DNA of 64,000 nucleotides, from NCBI GenBank assembly GCA_903835065.1, contig CAILLO010000009.1:30441-94440 (forward strand), written 5' to 3'. The notes under the pieces were generated by a model. It was given only the letters and a program-made list of their open reading frames with translations. It was not told the DNA's origin and made no database searches. Below are positions 1 through 7,955 of the stretch, piece by piece. Every line of letters starts with the position of its first letter. Positions within the stretch are counted from its first letter, which is position 1. Both the position numbers and the translations under genes were made by a program. This stretch comes from an uncultured Eubacteriales bacterium. Its GTDB lineage: Bacteria; Bacillota; Clostridia; Saccharofermentanales; UBA5734.

Positions 1-224
1 TCCTCGAAGTCCGCATACACGCGGTCCTCGTCGAGATGCAGCTCGCGCCCCGTCACCGCGCTGTTCGCGGGGTTGCGCGAGAAGCAGCCCGCCACCAGCG
101 TGCCGTAGCCGCCGAACGCGATGGCGGAGCGATGCACGCCGCCGATGAACGATCCCGGCCCTCCGCCGACCATGCCGTACCGGAGAGGCCTTCCGACTGC
201 GGCCGATTCCTTGCCTTCGATCAT
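1..224 (-). CDS. Gfo/Idh/MocA family oxidoreductase, N-terminal part, cut by the left edge
   Basis: The 74 visible codons begin with MIEGKESAAVGRPLRYGMVG and continue with GGGPGSFIG, the NAD(P)-binding glycine loop of Gfo/Idh/MocA sugar and inositol dehydrogenases, then VHRSAIAF and LVAGCFSRNP, which are characteristic of one bacterial subgroup. The start is chosen because AGGTGGGAAAGG lies just upstream. It follows the isomerase gene after 45 bases on the same strand and is probably the last visible gene of the operon that begins at 3400. The catalytic EKP motif and C-terminal domain lie outside the window, so the substrate cannot be judged. Confidence 0.85.
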   Translation of the reverse strand, partial: MIEGKESAAVGRPLRYGMVGGGPGSFIGGVHRSAIAFGGYGTLVAGCFSRNPANSAVTGRELHLDEDRVYADFE

Positions 225-269
225 GACCTTTCCCACCTTTCGTGAATGGATGGCCCCGCGGGGCCCTGC

Positions 270-1202
270 TCAGGAATAGATCGGAGCGAGTTCGGTGTCG
301 ATGTAGGCCTTGGACAGGACGAGCGTGGCGAGCGGGTCCGGCGTGCCGTCGGTCTCGACCGCGACCCAGCCCTTGTGCTGGTACTTCTTGAGGAGCTTCC
401 ACAGGCCCGGGAAGTCGACGGTGCCGCCGCCCAGCTCCCAGAACCAGCGGTCGCCCTCGTCGTTGAACTCCGCGCCGGCCGCGCAGCGCTTCTCGTCGGG
501 TGCGTCGAAGATATTGGTGTCCTTGAGGTGGAAGTACTTGATCCGCTCGTGGTACTTGTCGTACATCGCGACCGGGTCGAAGCCCATGATCGAGACCTGC
601 GCCGTGTCGAGGACGAAGGCGGCGTACTTCGGGTCGGTCATCTCGATGAACCGCTCGAGGTCGTACTTGTTGACCGCGCACCAGAACTCGCTGTGGATGC
701 AGGCCACGATGCCCTTGTCGAGCGCGCGCCGGCCGATCTCGTTGAAGCAGTCCGCGGCGTTGCGCAGCTGCTCCTTGGAGAGCGGGCCATGCCCGAAGTA
801 GCCGCTGGCGGGCATGATGTTGATGTTCTCGCCGCCGAGTTCAGCCGTGAAGTCGATCATCTTCTGGTTCATCGCGAGGACGGCAGGGTGGTTGGCCCGG
901 TCCTCGGAGCCGAGGGCGAGCGAGAACGTCCCGGTCACCTGCTCGATGCCGCGCTCCTTCGCGAAGTCCGCGAAGCCCTTCGGCGAACCGAAGTACTCGT
1001 TGACGTACGGCAGCATGTGGAACATCAGTTCGATGCCCTTGAAGCCCGCACCCACGTGGTACCGGAGAATCTTGTCCCAGTCGAGGTAGTAGACCGAGTT
1101 GCCGAAATCGCCTTCGTACCACTCGCCCCACTGGTTCGCGACCGGATAGCGGACCATGAGGCCCCACATGTTGGTCATATAGGAATATTTCAGGTTGCCC
1201 AT
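270..1202 (-). CDS. sugar phosphate isomerase/epimerase family protein (TIM barrel)
   Basis: 310 aa, an AP-endonuclease-2-like TIM barrel as in xylose isomerase, tagatose epimerase and IolE/IolI relatives. The metal site can be read as E172 (IHSEFW), D199 (VLDTAQ), H225 (YFHLKD) and E283 (VAVETDG), so it should be an active metal-dependent isomerase, epimerase or lyase. The start follows GAGGAGGAACGAG. It is the third gene of a minus-strand operon with a Gfo/Idh/MocA dehydrogenase at the front and a second isomerase 11 bases upstream. This arrangement is typical of oxidised-sugar catabolism, but the exact substrate is not readable. Confidence 0.85.
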   Translation of the reverse strand: MGNLKYSYMTNMWGLMVRYPVANQWGEWYEGDFGNSVYYLDWDKILRYHVGAGFKGIELMFHMLPYVNEYFGSPKGFADFAKERGIEQVTGTFSLALGSEDRANHPAVLAMNQKMIDFTAELGGENINIMPASGYFGHGPLSKEQLRNAADCFNEIGRRALDKGIVACIHSEFWCAVNKYDLERFIEMTDPKYAAFVLDTAQVSIMGFDPVAMYDKYHERIKYFHLKDTNIFDAPDEKRCAAGAEFNDEGDRWFWELGGGTVDFPGLWKLLKKYQHKGWVAVETDGTPDPLATLVLSKAYIDTELAPIYS

Positions 1203-1213
1203 CTCGTTCCTCC

Positions 1214-2203
1214 TCAAGCCTTCGCGGCGATCGCGTGGTCGATGCGCCAGCGCATGCGCAGCAGCGCGCGCGGTACGTCGAGGGTCATCCGGGAGTCGAA
1301 GACGATCCAGCCGTCGAATCCGGCGGCGGCCAGCGCCTGGTAGGCGCCGCGCAGGTCGACCGACCCGTCGCCGAGGTCGCAGAACACGCGCTGCGCGCCC
1401 TGGATAGGGATCTCCGGGTGCGACGTGCGGTAGTTGCCGACGACGTCCTCGAAGCAGGTGTCGTTGAAGCGGACCGACGCGAGGCGGCCCTGGTGCGCCT
1501 TCAGCACGGCGACGGGGTCGGCGCCGGCGATCGCGAGGTGCGAAAGGTCGGGGCTGTAGAGGATTTCCTTGTCGAGCTTGGCGAGGAACGCGTCCAGCGC
1601 GGTGCCGCGCAGCAGGCTCCAGAACTCGTTGCGGACGGACAGGCGGACGCCCTTGGCCTTGGCTTCGCGCGCCAGCTTGTTGAGCACGGCGGCGGTCAGG
1701 TCGAGGAAGCCGGCCTCCCAGCCCTCGCGTCCGCCGCCGAAGCAGCGCTCGACGAGACCCATCGGGGGCGTCGGCGAGACGACGAGGTCGGTCGAGCCGA
1801 GGTCGGCCAGGAAGCCGACGGCTTCGCGGCCCATCGACTCGAGCAGCCCGAAGTAGCGGGCGGTGTCGCCGTCGGTGGCGAGGATCTCGGCCAGCGCGTC
1901 GGAGGCCTGGACGTGCACGCCGCTGACGTCGGCGATGCCGAATTCGGCGAGCTTCTGGCGGAACTGCTTCGGCGAGCCGTACTTGACGTTGACGGCCGCA
2001 AGGCTGATCGGCACGCCGCAGCGGCCGATCTCGAAGGCGAGCGGGTCGTTGTTGAAGGGGTTGTAGGGCAGTTCGACCGCGGTGAACCCCGCGGCGGCGA
2101 CCCACTGGAAGAACTCGATCCAGTAGCCCTTGGAGAGCAGGCGAAGCTTGCTCGGGCCGCTGCTCTTGAGTTCGACCGTTTCGAGACTGCAGGCGATCTT
2201 CAT
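1214..2203 (-). CDS. sugar phosphate isomerase/epimerase paralogue with an altered metal site
   Basis: 329 aa, the same fold as its downstream neighbour and alignable with it through the C-terminal half. The ligand Glu (VRNEFW) and Asp (YSPDLSH) are kept. The position of the ligand His is Arg (SVRFND against YFHLKD), and the last ligand Glu is Asp (WIVFDSR against WVAVETD). It may therefore bind metal poorly, use a different chemistry, or act as a non-catalytic partner of the neighbouring isomerase. The start has AAGGAG nine to ten bases upstream. It is in the operon with 2237-3400. Confidence 0.8.
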   Translation of the reverse strand: MKIACSLETVELKSSGPSKLRLLSKGYWIEFFQWVAAAGFTAVELPYNPFNNDPLAFEIGRCGVPISLAAVNVKYGSPKQFRQKLAEFGIADVSGVHVQASDALAEILATDGDTARYFGLLESMGREAVGFLADLGSTDLVVSPTPPMGLVERCFGGGREGWEAGFLDLTAAVLNKLAREAKAKGVRLSVRNEFWSLLRGTALDAFLAKLDKEILYSPDLSHLAIAGADPVAVLKAHQGRLASVRFNDTCFEDVVGNYRTSHPEIPIQGAQRVFCDLGDGSVDLRGAYQALAAAGFDGWIVFDSRMTLDVPRALLRMRWRIDHAIAAKA

Positions 2204-2236
2204 GGACGGCGCTCCTTTCGAATGGACCTCGACGGG

Positions 2237-3400
2237 TCAGTTCCCCTGGACGGGGGGCAGGGGGGCCGGCCGGTCGCAGGTGCTGGCGATCAGGACGCGG
2301 CCCTCGACGGCCGCCCGGTCGAACGCGCTCAGGACTTCGGTGACGTGGAAGGCGAGTTCGGCGCTCGCACGGTGGGCACGCCCTTCGACGATCGCGGCGG
2401 CCATGTCGGCGACGCCGAGGCCGCGCAGGTTGCCGGGCGGGTCGGGGCGGACGAGCGGCGCGTCCCGGAAGAGGCGGTCCATCTCGGAGGGCGTGTGCAG
2501 GAGGCGGACGGCGTCGGTCCAGGGCTTCCCCTCGACGGCGGCGAGCATGTCGGCGCCGCGGAGGACCGAGACCGGACCCCCGAAGAAGTTGGGGTCGGGC
2601 AGGACCATCGTCCCCTCGGTCCCGTAGAGCTCGAGCCCCGGGAGGTGGGACCACCACACGTCGAAGCTCATGGTGACGTTGACAAGCGTGCCGTCCCGGA
2701 AGCGCATCGCGCCGGTGTAGTGCGTGGGCACCTCGACGTCGATCGTCTGGCCGCGCTTCGGCGAGTTCGCCGTGATCGTCCGCGTCGGGAACGTCCGGCA
2801 GCTGAACCCCTCGACGCTCTCGACGGGGCCGAGCAGCGAGACCAGCGCGGTGAGGTAGTACGGGCCCATGTCCATCATGGGACCGGCGCCCTTCTTGTAG
2901 TAGAACTCGGGGGCGGGGTGCCAGGATTCGTGGCCGTGCCCCATCAGGTTCGCCGTTCCGCACACCGGAGCGCCGATCGCGCCTTCGTCGAGCAGCCGGC
3001 GGCAGGTCTGGAGTCCGGCGCCGAGGAACGTGTCCGGGGCGCAGCCGACGCGCAGGCCCTTGCGCGCGGCGAGCTCGAGCGTCTTCCGGGCGCCCTCGAG
3101 GTCCAGGGCGAGCGGTTTCTCGCAGTAGACGTGCTTGCCCGCCTCGAGAGCGGCGCAATTGACTTCGACGTGGGCGGCGGGGATCGTCAGGTTCACGACG
3201 AGCTCGACGTCCGGGTCGGCAAGGAGTCCCGCGACGTCGCCGTGGCGCGGGATGCCGTACTTCGACGCTGCCTCGGCGGCCTTGTCGACGAACAGGTCCG
3301 CCACGTGCACGACGCGCAGGCCGGGCGTGTTGGTCAGGTTCGGCAGGTAGGTGGCGCTGATCGTGCCGCAGCCGACGACGCCGACGTTGACGATTCGCAT
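2237..3400 (-). CDS. Gfo/Idh/MocA family NAD(P)-dependent oxidoreductase
   Basis: 387 aa. The N-terminal Rossmann domain shows VGVVGCGTIS at residues 6-15, and the family's catalytic-site motif EKP is at 94-96 (VYCEKPLAL). A C-terminal alpha/beta domain follows, with GAGPMMDMGPYYL. Such enzymes oxidise a sugar or inositol hydroxyl, often to the 3-keto form, with NAD(P). It is the first gene of the operon, read from the promoter element at 3439-3498, and is followed by two isomerases and a second Gfo/Idh/MocA gene. The related enzyme DgpA makes the 3-oxo intermediate in C-glycoside cleavage, so a link with the deglycosidase at 25.6-27.1 kb is possible but unproven. Confidence 0.88.
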   Translation of the reverse strand: MRIVNVGVVGCGTISATYLPNLTNTPGLRVVHVADLFVDKAAEAASKYGIPRHGDVAGLLADPDVELVVNLTIPAAHVEVNCAALEAGKHVYCEKPLALDLEGARKTLELAARKGLRVGCAPDTFLGAGLQTCRRLLDEGAIGAPVCGTANLMGHGHESWHPAPEFYYKKGAGPMMDMGPYYLTALVSLLGPVESVEGFSCRTFPTRTITANSPKRGQTIDVEVPTHYTGAMRFRDGTLVNVTMSFDVWWSHLPGLELYGTEGTMVLPDPNFFGGPVSVLRGADMLAAVEGKPWTDAVRLLHTPSEMDRLFRDAPLVRPDPPGNLRGLGVADMAAAIVEGRAHRASAELAFHVTEVLSAFDRAAVEGRVLIASTCDRPAPLPPVQGN

Positions 3401-3438
3401 GGAAGATCCCTCCCTGGGGGCCGTGGGTTCACGACCTC

Positions 3439-3498
3439 AGTGTAGGGCGCGGAGCGTCCGGCTTCTCGCCAATCCTTGCCGGATGCTGGCCATTTTCC
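3439..3498 (-). promoter_or_regulatory. Promoter with two-part conserved element upstream of the oxidoreductase operon
   Basis: Read on the minus strand, a box GGAAAATGGCCA (3487-3498) is followed 15 bases later by TGGCGAG (3465-3471) and then by a TACACT -10 hexamer (3439-3444), 42 bases after the first box. The same two boxes with the same distances occur at 6409-6468. No good -35 is present at the usual spacing, which fits an activator-dependent promoter. The boxes form a GCCA/TGGC inverted pair. The regulator is unknown. Confidence 0.55.
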
Positions 3499-3500
3499 AT

Positions 3501-3663
3501 GGGAGAGGCTACAGCGCGACGCGCTTCGCGTGCCGAATCGTGAAGTCGAGGGCGCCGCGACCGTGAAGTCCTCCAGCTGCCGCCAGGACTTGAGCTCCTC
3601 CTGAATCTCCGCGGCGTGCGGCGCGTACCACTCCTCGGTGGGGCTTCGAGGGGCTTCGCGCTT
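3501..3663 (-). other. Intergenic stretch with a possible frameshifted gene remnant
   Basis: Between the glycosidase gene and the promoter at 3439-3498, the minus strand can be read as protein-like text, EEWYAPHAAEIQEELKSWRQ followed by LEDFTV. It then continues after a frame change as ALDFTIRHAKRVAL and a stop. The two pieces share a D-F-T word at the frame change, as expected for a small indel in a former coding region. I do not recognise the family. It could also be chance reading in GC-rich DNA. Confidence 0.22.
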
Positions 3664-5244
3664 CTAGTTCCCGTATTCGTACAACCGGATCCTCAGGACC
3701 GACGGCGCGGTGCCGAAGCGGTGCATCATCCGCTCGTCCCCGTTCAGGATGCGGCCGCGGCGCCAGGTCCCGTCGACGAAGGAGCCCTCTTCCTTGACCA
3801 GGACGCCGACGGCCCGCTGGTCGTTGGCGTAGAACACGACGTTGCAGGAGATGCCGACGAGGAAGAACTCGTCCGGCGCGACCTCGACGAGGAATCCTCC
3901 GGCGACCGGGTCCTCGCTCGTCGGCGGCGGGCCGAAGAGGCTGCCCGCGCCATAGGTCACCTTCGCCGAGTACTTCCGGAAGCGGAGCATCGTGCCCCGG
4001 TCGTGGTACTGCAGGAATCCCTGGATCCGGTCCTCCCGGTGCGCCGACCGGACGAGTTCCTCGAGGCTGGCGACGAGCCGGTAGGCCTGGCCCAGGAGAT
4101 GGCCCGCCCTGACCCGGTCCCCTCCGACGGCCGAAGGGTCGATGTTGAGGCGGCGGAGCTCCTCTTCGCCCAACCCGGTTTCGCCGAGCATGAGGTCCTC
4201 GATGCCGAAGGGCGAGAAGCACAGCGCGTTGTGCTGGCCGACCGCATATAGCAGGAAGGGCACGGTATCCTTCGAGCCGCGCGTCTCGGGGATGAAGAGG
4301 GGATTCCCGTCCGACGCGTATTCGTCGCAGACCGCCCGGTATTCGTCCACGTAGATGTCGGGGGCCAGGAAGGAGATCGTCGGGGCGAGTGCGCGCCACA
4401 TCCTGCGGACCTTGAAGACGGGTCCGCCCGTCGGGTACTGCCCGGGCCGGGCGGGGAACTGTTCGAGCCAGGCGTTCGCATAGTAGACGATCCGGTGTTC
4501 TTCTGCGCCGGCCGCGACGATCCGCTCGACGGCCTTCGCGAAGTGGCAGGCCATGAACTGTTCGTCGGCGTCCGCCCCGAAGGCGTCGGTCCAGGTGCCC
4601 GAGACGCCGAAGGCACGAGCGACCTCCGCGGGAACCGTCGAGCGGAACGCCTGCTCCGCCGCGGGCGTGCGGTCCCGGCTGCAGCCGAGGATGCCGAGTT
4701 CGTTCTCGATCTGGACGACGATCACGGTTTCCCCGTCCGGGTCGATTTCGCGGACGCGCCGCATGAGGCGACGGAAGGCGTCCGCGTCCGCCTGGACGGC
4801 GGCGTCGCAGAACGGCGAAACGGAGGGGAGCGTCGTGTCGGCCTTGTGGAACACGGCGCCTTCGTCCACGCCGTTCGTCGTCATGTAGACGAAGCGTTCG
4901 CGGTCGAGTTTCGCCCATGTCGGAATGTACGACGACTCGCTGTTCTTCCAGAGGCCGAACCAGAGGAGCGTCAGCGTGACGCCTTCCCGGCGGGCCTGGT
5001 CGACCAGTCCGTCCACGAGTGCGAAGTCGAACGTCCCCTCTTCCGGCTCGATGCATTCCCAGTAGACGGGCGCGATCACGTTGTTCATGTGCAAGGGGCG
5101 CAGGGACGGCCAGACGACCTGGTCCATGTACTCCAGACTGGACGAGCTGGAATTGTGGATCTCCCCCGAGAGGGCGCGGTAGGGCTTCCCTCCGACGAAG
5201 AGTTCGGTCTTCTTCCCGGTTCCGACGAGATACGGCAGCGGCAT
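3664..5244 (-). CDS. GH35/GH42-like beta-galactosidase-type glycoside hydrolase
   Basis: 526 aa with no signal peptide, so probably intracellular. The TIM barrel shows the clan GH-A signatures: acid/base within QIENELG (E182) and a nucleophile candidate within FIPETRG (E320). The N-terminal segment FVGGKPYRALSGEIHNSSSS and the LWFGLWKN region match the beta-galactosidase branch that carries a small C-terminal beta domain (DUF5597 type). It probably cleaves terminal beta-linked galactose or related sugars from imported oligosaccharides or glycosides. A hairpin separates it from the isomerase gene upstream, so it is either the second gene of that transcript or independently read. The start has GGAGGGAATCGAC before ATG. 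Confidence 0.8.
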   Translation of the reverse strand: MPLPYLVGTGKKTELFVGGKPYRALSGEIHNSSSSSLEYMDQVVWPSLRPLHMNNVIAPVYWECIEPEEGTFDFALVDGLVDQARREGVTLTLLWFGLWKNSESSYIPTWAKLDRERFVYMTTNGVDEGAVFHKADTTLPSVSPFCDAAVQADADAFRRLMRRVREIDPDGETVIVVQIENELGILGCSRDRTPAAEQAFRSTVPAEVARAFGVSGTWTDAFGADADEQFMACHFAKAVERIVAAGAEEHRIVYYANAWLEQFPARPGQYPTGGPVFKVRRMWRALAPTISFLAPDIYVDEYRAVCDEYASDGNPLFIPETRGSKDTVPFLLYAVGQHNALCFSPFGIEDLMLGETGLGEEELRRLNIDPSAVGGDRVRAGHLLGQAYRLVASLEELVRSAHREDRIQGFLQYHDRGTMLRFRKYSAKVTYGAGSLFGPPPTSEDPVAGGFLVEVAPDEFFLVGISCNVVFYANDQRAVGVLVKEEGSFVDGTWRRGRILNGDERMMHRFGTAPSVLRIRLYEYGN

Positions 5245-5282
5245 GTCGATTCCCTCCAGGGGTCTGGCGGAAGAATGCAGAA

Positions 5283-5310
5283 GAGGACGTCCGACGGACC
5301 GGGCGTCCTC
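5283..5310 (-). terminator. Hairpin between isomerase and glycosidase genes
   Basis: GAGGACG and CGTCCTC form a stem that extends to 11 pairs with one G-T wobble, closing a six-base loop. On the minus strand it is followed by a pyrimidine-rich but interrupted run (TTCTGCATTCTTCC). It may be a weak terminator or an attenuator that lowers expression of the glycosidase gene. Confidence 0.4.
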
Positions 5311-5356
5311 TCCAGCGTCGGGCCGCGAAGCGCGGACCGGCTGGACCGCCCTTCTG

Positions 5357-6349
5357 CTACTTCTTGAGCGCGTCGTCGAACGCGACGTCCGACGGGCTGA
5401 AATTGATGCGCTTGGTCATCGCGCAGGCCTCGGTCGCGCCGAAGACGCGCTCCATGGCGCTGTCCTCCCACTCGACGGACAGCGGGCCGTCATAGCCGGC
5501 TTCGTTCAGGGCGCGGATGATCCGGTCGAAGTCGACGCTGCCGTGGCCCGGGGACACGAAGTTCCAGCCGCGGCGCATGTCGCCGAAGGTCAGGAACGAG
5601 CCCAGGATCCCTTCGGTGCCCTCGAGGTTCACGCGGGCATCCTTGATGTGCACGTGGTAGATCTTGTCGGCGAATTCGCGGAGGAAGAGGTGCGGCTGGA
5701 TGCCCTGCCAGATCAGGTGGCTCGGGTCGAAGTTGATGCCGAGCGTCGCGTTGCCCTTGAACGTCTCGCGGAACAGCTTCTGCGCGGAATAGAAGTCGAA
5801 CGCGATCTCGGTCGGGTGCACCTCGAGCGCGAACTTGACGCCACAGGCCTTGAACTCGTCGAGGATCGGGGTCCAGAGTTCCTTGATCTTGTCGTAGCCG
5901 GCCTGGATCATCTCGTCGGTGGTCTGCGGGAACGAGTACCAGTACTTCCAGATCGGCGAGCCCATGAAGCCCGTGACGACCTTGCAGCCCATCGTCTTCG
6001 CGGCGTGGGCGGTGTACTTCATCTCTTCGATCGCCCAGGCGCGGATCGCCTCGGGCTTGCCCTTCACGCTGTCCGGCGCGAAGCCGTCGAGACGCGGGTC
6101 CCAGTCGTCGCCGACGCACTGGCCGGCGAGGTGGGAGCCGAGCGCCCAGCACTTCAGGCCGTACTTCTTCAGGGTCGCCTTGCGCTGCTTGACGTACTCG
6201 GGGTCGGTCGCGGCCTTGCGGACGTCCATGTGGTCGCCCCAACAGGCGAGCTCGAGCCCGTCGAAGCCCATCTTCTGCGCGAGCTTGCACAGGTCCTCGA
6301 ACGGCAGGTCGGCCCACTGTCCAGTGAATAGGGTCACGGGTCTCGTCAT
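5357..6349 (-). CDS. sugar phosphate isomerase/epimerase family protein
   Basis: 330 aa TIM barrel with a complete apparent metal site: Glu in FALEVHPTE, Asp in INFDPSHL, His in YHVHIKD and Glu in LSVEWED. It resembles the larger IolE/hydroxypyruvate-isomerase-like proteins that sit beside Gfo/Idh/MocA dehydrogenases. It is preceded by the conserved promoter element at 6409-6468, which it shares with the operon at 3400, suggesting that both answer to one signal. Substrate unknown. Confidence 0.87.
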   Translation of the reverse strand: MTRPVTLFTGQWADLPFEDLCKLAQKMGFDGLELACWGDHMDVRKAATDPEYVKQRKATLKKYGLKCWALGSHLAGQCVGDDWDPRLDGFAPDSVKGKPEAIRAWAIEEMKYTAHAAKTMGCKVVTGFMGSPIWKYWYSFPQTTDEMIQAGYDKIKELWTPILDEFKACGVKFALEVHPTEIAFDFYSAQKLFRETFKGNATLGINFDPSHLIWQGIQPHLFLREFADKIYHVHIKDARVNLEGTEGILGSFLTFGDMRRGWNFVSPGHGSVDFDRIIRALNEAGYDGPLSVEWEDSAMERVFGATEACAMTKRINFSPSDVAFDDALKK

Positions 6350-6408
6350 GCGAATGTCCTCCTTCGTCTTCGTTCCAGGGTCATCGGGGGTGAGGGATCG
6401 TCGAATCC

Positions 6409-6468
6409 ACTATACCGCCGCAGTAGAGTCGCCGCTTGCCAGAATCCGACCGGGAATGGTCATTTTCC
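6409..6468 (-). promoter_or_regulatory. Promoter with two-part conserved element upstream of the isomerase gene
   Basis: The minus strand carries GGAAAATGACCA (6457-6468), TGGCAAG (6435-6441) and a TATAGT -10 hexamer (6409-6414). The distances match those at 3439-3498 exactly: 42 bases between first box and -10, and 20 bases between second box and -10. The element begins two bases after the stop codon of the NuoF-like gene. The matching spacing of unrelated flanking sequence argues for a real binding site. Confidence 0.6.
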
Positions 6469-6470
6469 GA

Positions 6471-7955
6471 CTATATCGAAGTCGGAGGACGGCGCAGTCC
6501 GCCGAGTCCGCCGAGTCCTGCCGGCTTGGCCTTGAAGCTGCCGACCGGCACGGGTTCGGGCGGCGTCTGCGGCTTCACGGTGCCGGCGCGCGCCACCGCG
6601 CCCGCGATCGGACGGCAGACCGCCTCGCAGATGGCGCACTGGTTGCAGATGTCCTGGTCGATGACGTGGATGAACTCCGGTTCGCCCGAAATGGCATGGA
6701 CGGGGCACTTGGGCAGGCATTCTCCGCAGCCGGTGCACTTGTCGGGCAGGATGTGGAACGTGGCGTACTTGGCGCAGACCAGCGTCGGGCACTTCTTCCG
6801 CTTCATGTGCTGCTCGAATTCGTCGCTGAAGTGCGCCTGCACGGTGGTCGCGACGTCGCTCGCGGTGCGTCCGACCGAGCATAGCGACCCCTCGCGCATC
6901 CCGGTCGCGAGCTCTCCGAGCGTCTCGAGGTCGTCGGCCCGGGTCTTGCCCTGCGTGGCGTCGAGCAGCAGCTCGCGCACCTGCCAGGAGCCTTCGCGGC
7001 ACATCGTGCAGCGGCCGCAGGAGGCCTCTTCCAGGAAGGTCATCTGCCGCACGGCGTAGTCGACGGCGCAGGTCCGCTGGTCGAGCACTTCGATGCTGCC
7101 GGAGCCGAGCTTCCGACCGCAGGCTTCGAAGGCACCGTAGTCGAGGGCGACGTCGAGTTCGTCGGGTCCGAGGACAGGGCCGTTGGGACCGCCGACCTGG
7201 ACGAACTTCAAGGTGGAGCCGGGGGCCATCCCGCCGCACAGGTCGTCGAGGACGGTGCGCAGCGGCGTGCCGAGCGGCAGCTCGTGGAGGCCGGGGCGGG
7301 CGACCGGTCCCTGCACCGAGAAGAACTTGGTGCCGGGCGCCTTCGAATCCGCGTCGGCGCGGAACAGCGCGGCGATCTGCGCGAGCGTCTCCGCGTGGTG
7401 CACCACGGTCGGGCGTCCGTCGAAGCCGCGCTCGGCGGGCTCGGGCGGCGTCAGCGCGGACATGGTGGGGCGGCCCGCCATGGAGGCGAGCAGCGCGGTG
7501 TCCTCGCGGCAGACGAAGCGGGCCTCGACGGGGGCGACCGCCAGCGGCAGCGCGACGCCCATCGCGCGGATGGCTTCGGTCAGGCGGGCCTGGAGCGCCG
7601 GGTTCTCGCGGTCGACGGCGACGTACCCCTGCGTCGCGCCGACGGCGCGGGCGACGATCGCGAGGCCCTCCAGCGCGCCGAGCGGGTCGGCAGCCAGCAG
7701 CGTCGCGGCGGCCGGCATGCGGGGGTCCGCGTCGAGCGCGTTGAGGACGACGGTCTTCGGCCCGGCCGGCCGGGCCAGGCACAGGCGCCACTTCTCGGCG
7801 ACGGGCCGGCCCTGTCCGCCGCGGCCGCGGAGGCCGACGGCCTCGACGCGGGCGAGGATCTCCGCGGGCGGCAGCGCGAGCGCGCGGCGCAGCGCCTCGG
7901 TGCGGACGGCGGCGTCGACGGGGACTTCGGGTAGCATGCGAAGCTCAGTGGACAT
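6471..7955 (-). CDS. NuoF-like NADH dehydrogenase/ferredoxin protein with two C-terminal [4Fe-4S] clusters
   Basis: 494 aa. The N-terminus keeps GLRGRGGQGRPVAEKW, equivalent to the NADH/FMN loop of NuoF, HoxF and HydB. The usual NxDEGEPGTFKDR segment is replaced by NALDADPRMPAAATLL, so nucleotide or FMN binding may be altered. The [4Fe-4S] site follows (SCGRCTMC with a distant Cys in GSLCSVG), then two ferredoxin motifs, CTGCGECLPKCP and CNQCAICEAVC. The start ATG overlaps the end of the upstream flavoprotein gene by 11 bases, so the pair is translationally coupled. No NuoE-type 24 kDa subunit and no catalytic hydrogenase or formate dehydrogenase gene is nearby. It is the last gene of the 17.8-6.5 kb operon. 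Confidence 0.85.
   Translation of the reverse strand: MSTELRMLPEVPVDAAVRTEALRRALALPPAEILARVEAVGLRGRGGQGRPVAEKWRLCLARPAGPKTVVLNALDADPRMPAAATLLAADPLGALEGLAIVARAVGATQGYVAVDRENPALQARLTEAIRAMGVALPLAVAPVEARFVCREDTALLASMAGRPTMSALTPPEPAERGFDGRPTVVHHAETLAQIAALFRADADSKAPGTKFFSVQGPVARPGLHELPLGTPLRTVLDDLCGGMAPGSTLKFVQVGGPNGPVLGPDELDVALDYGAFEACGRKLGSGSIEVLDQRTCAVDYAVRQMTFLEEASCGRCTMCREGSWQVRELLLDATQGKTRADDLETLGELATGMREGSLCSVGRTASDVATTVQAHFSDEFEQHMKRKKCPTLVCAKYATFHILPDKCTGCGECLPKCPVHAISGEPEFIHVIDQDICNQCAICEAVCRPIAGAVARAGTVKPQTPPEPVPVGSFKAKPAGLGGLGGLRRPPTSI

Noticed and set aside
36..245. Plus-strand ORF of 69 codons at the left edge
   Set aside because: It is antisense to the clear Gfo/Idh/MocA N-terminus on the minus strand and has no ribosome site.
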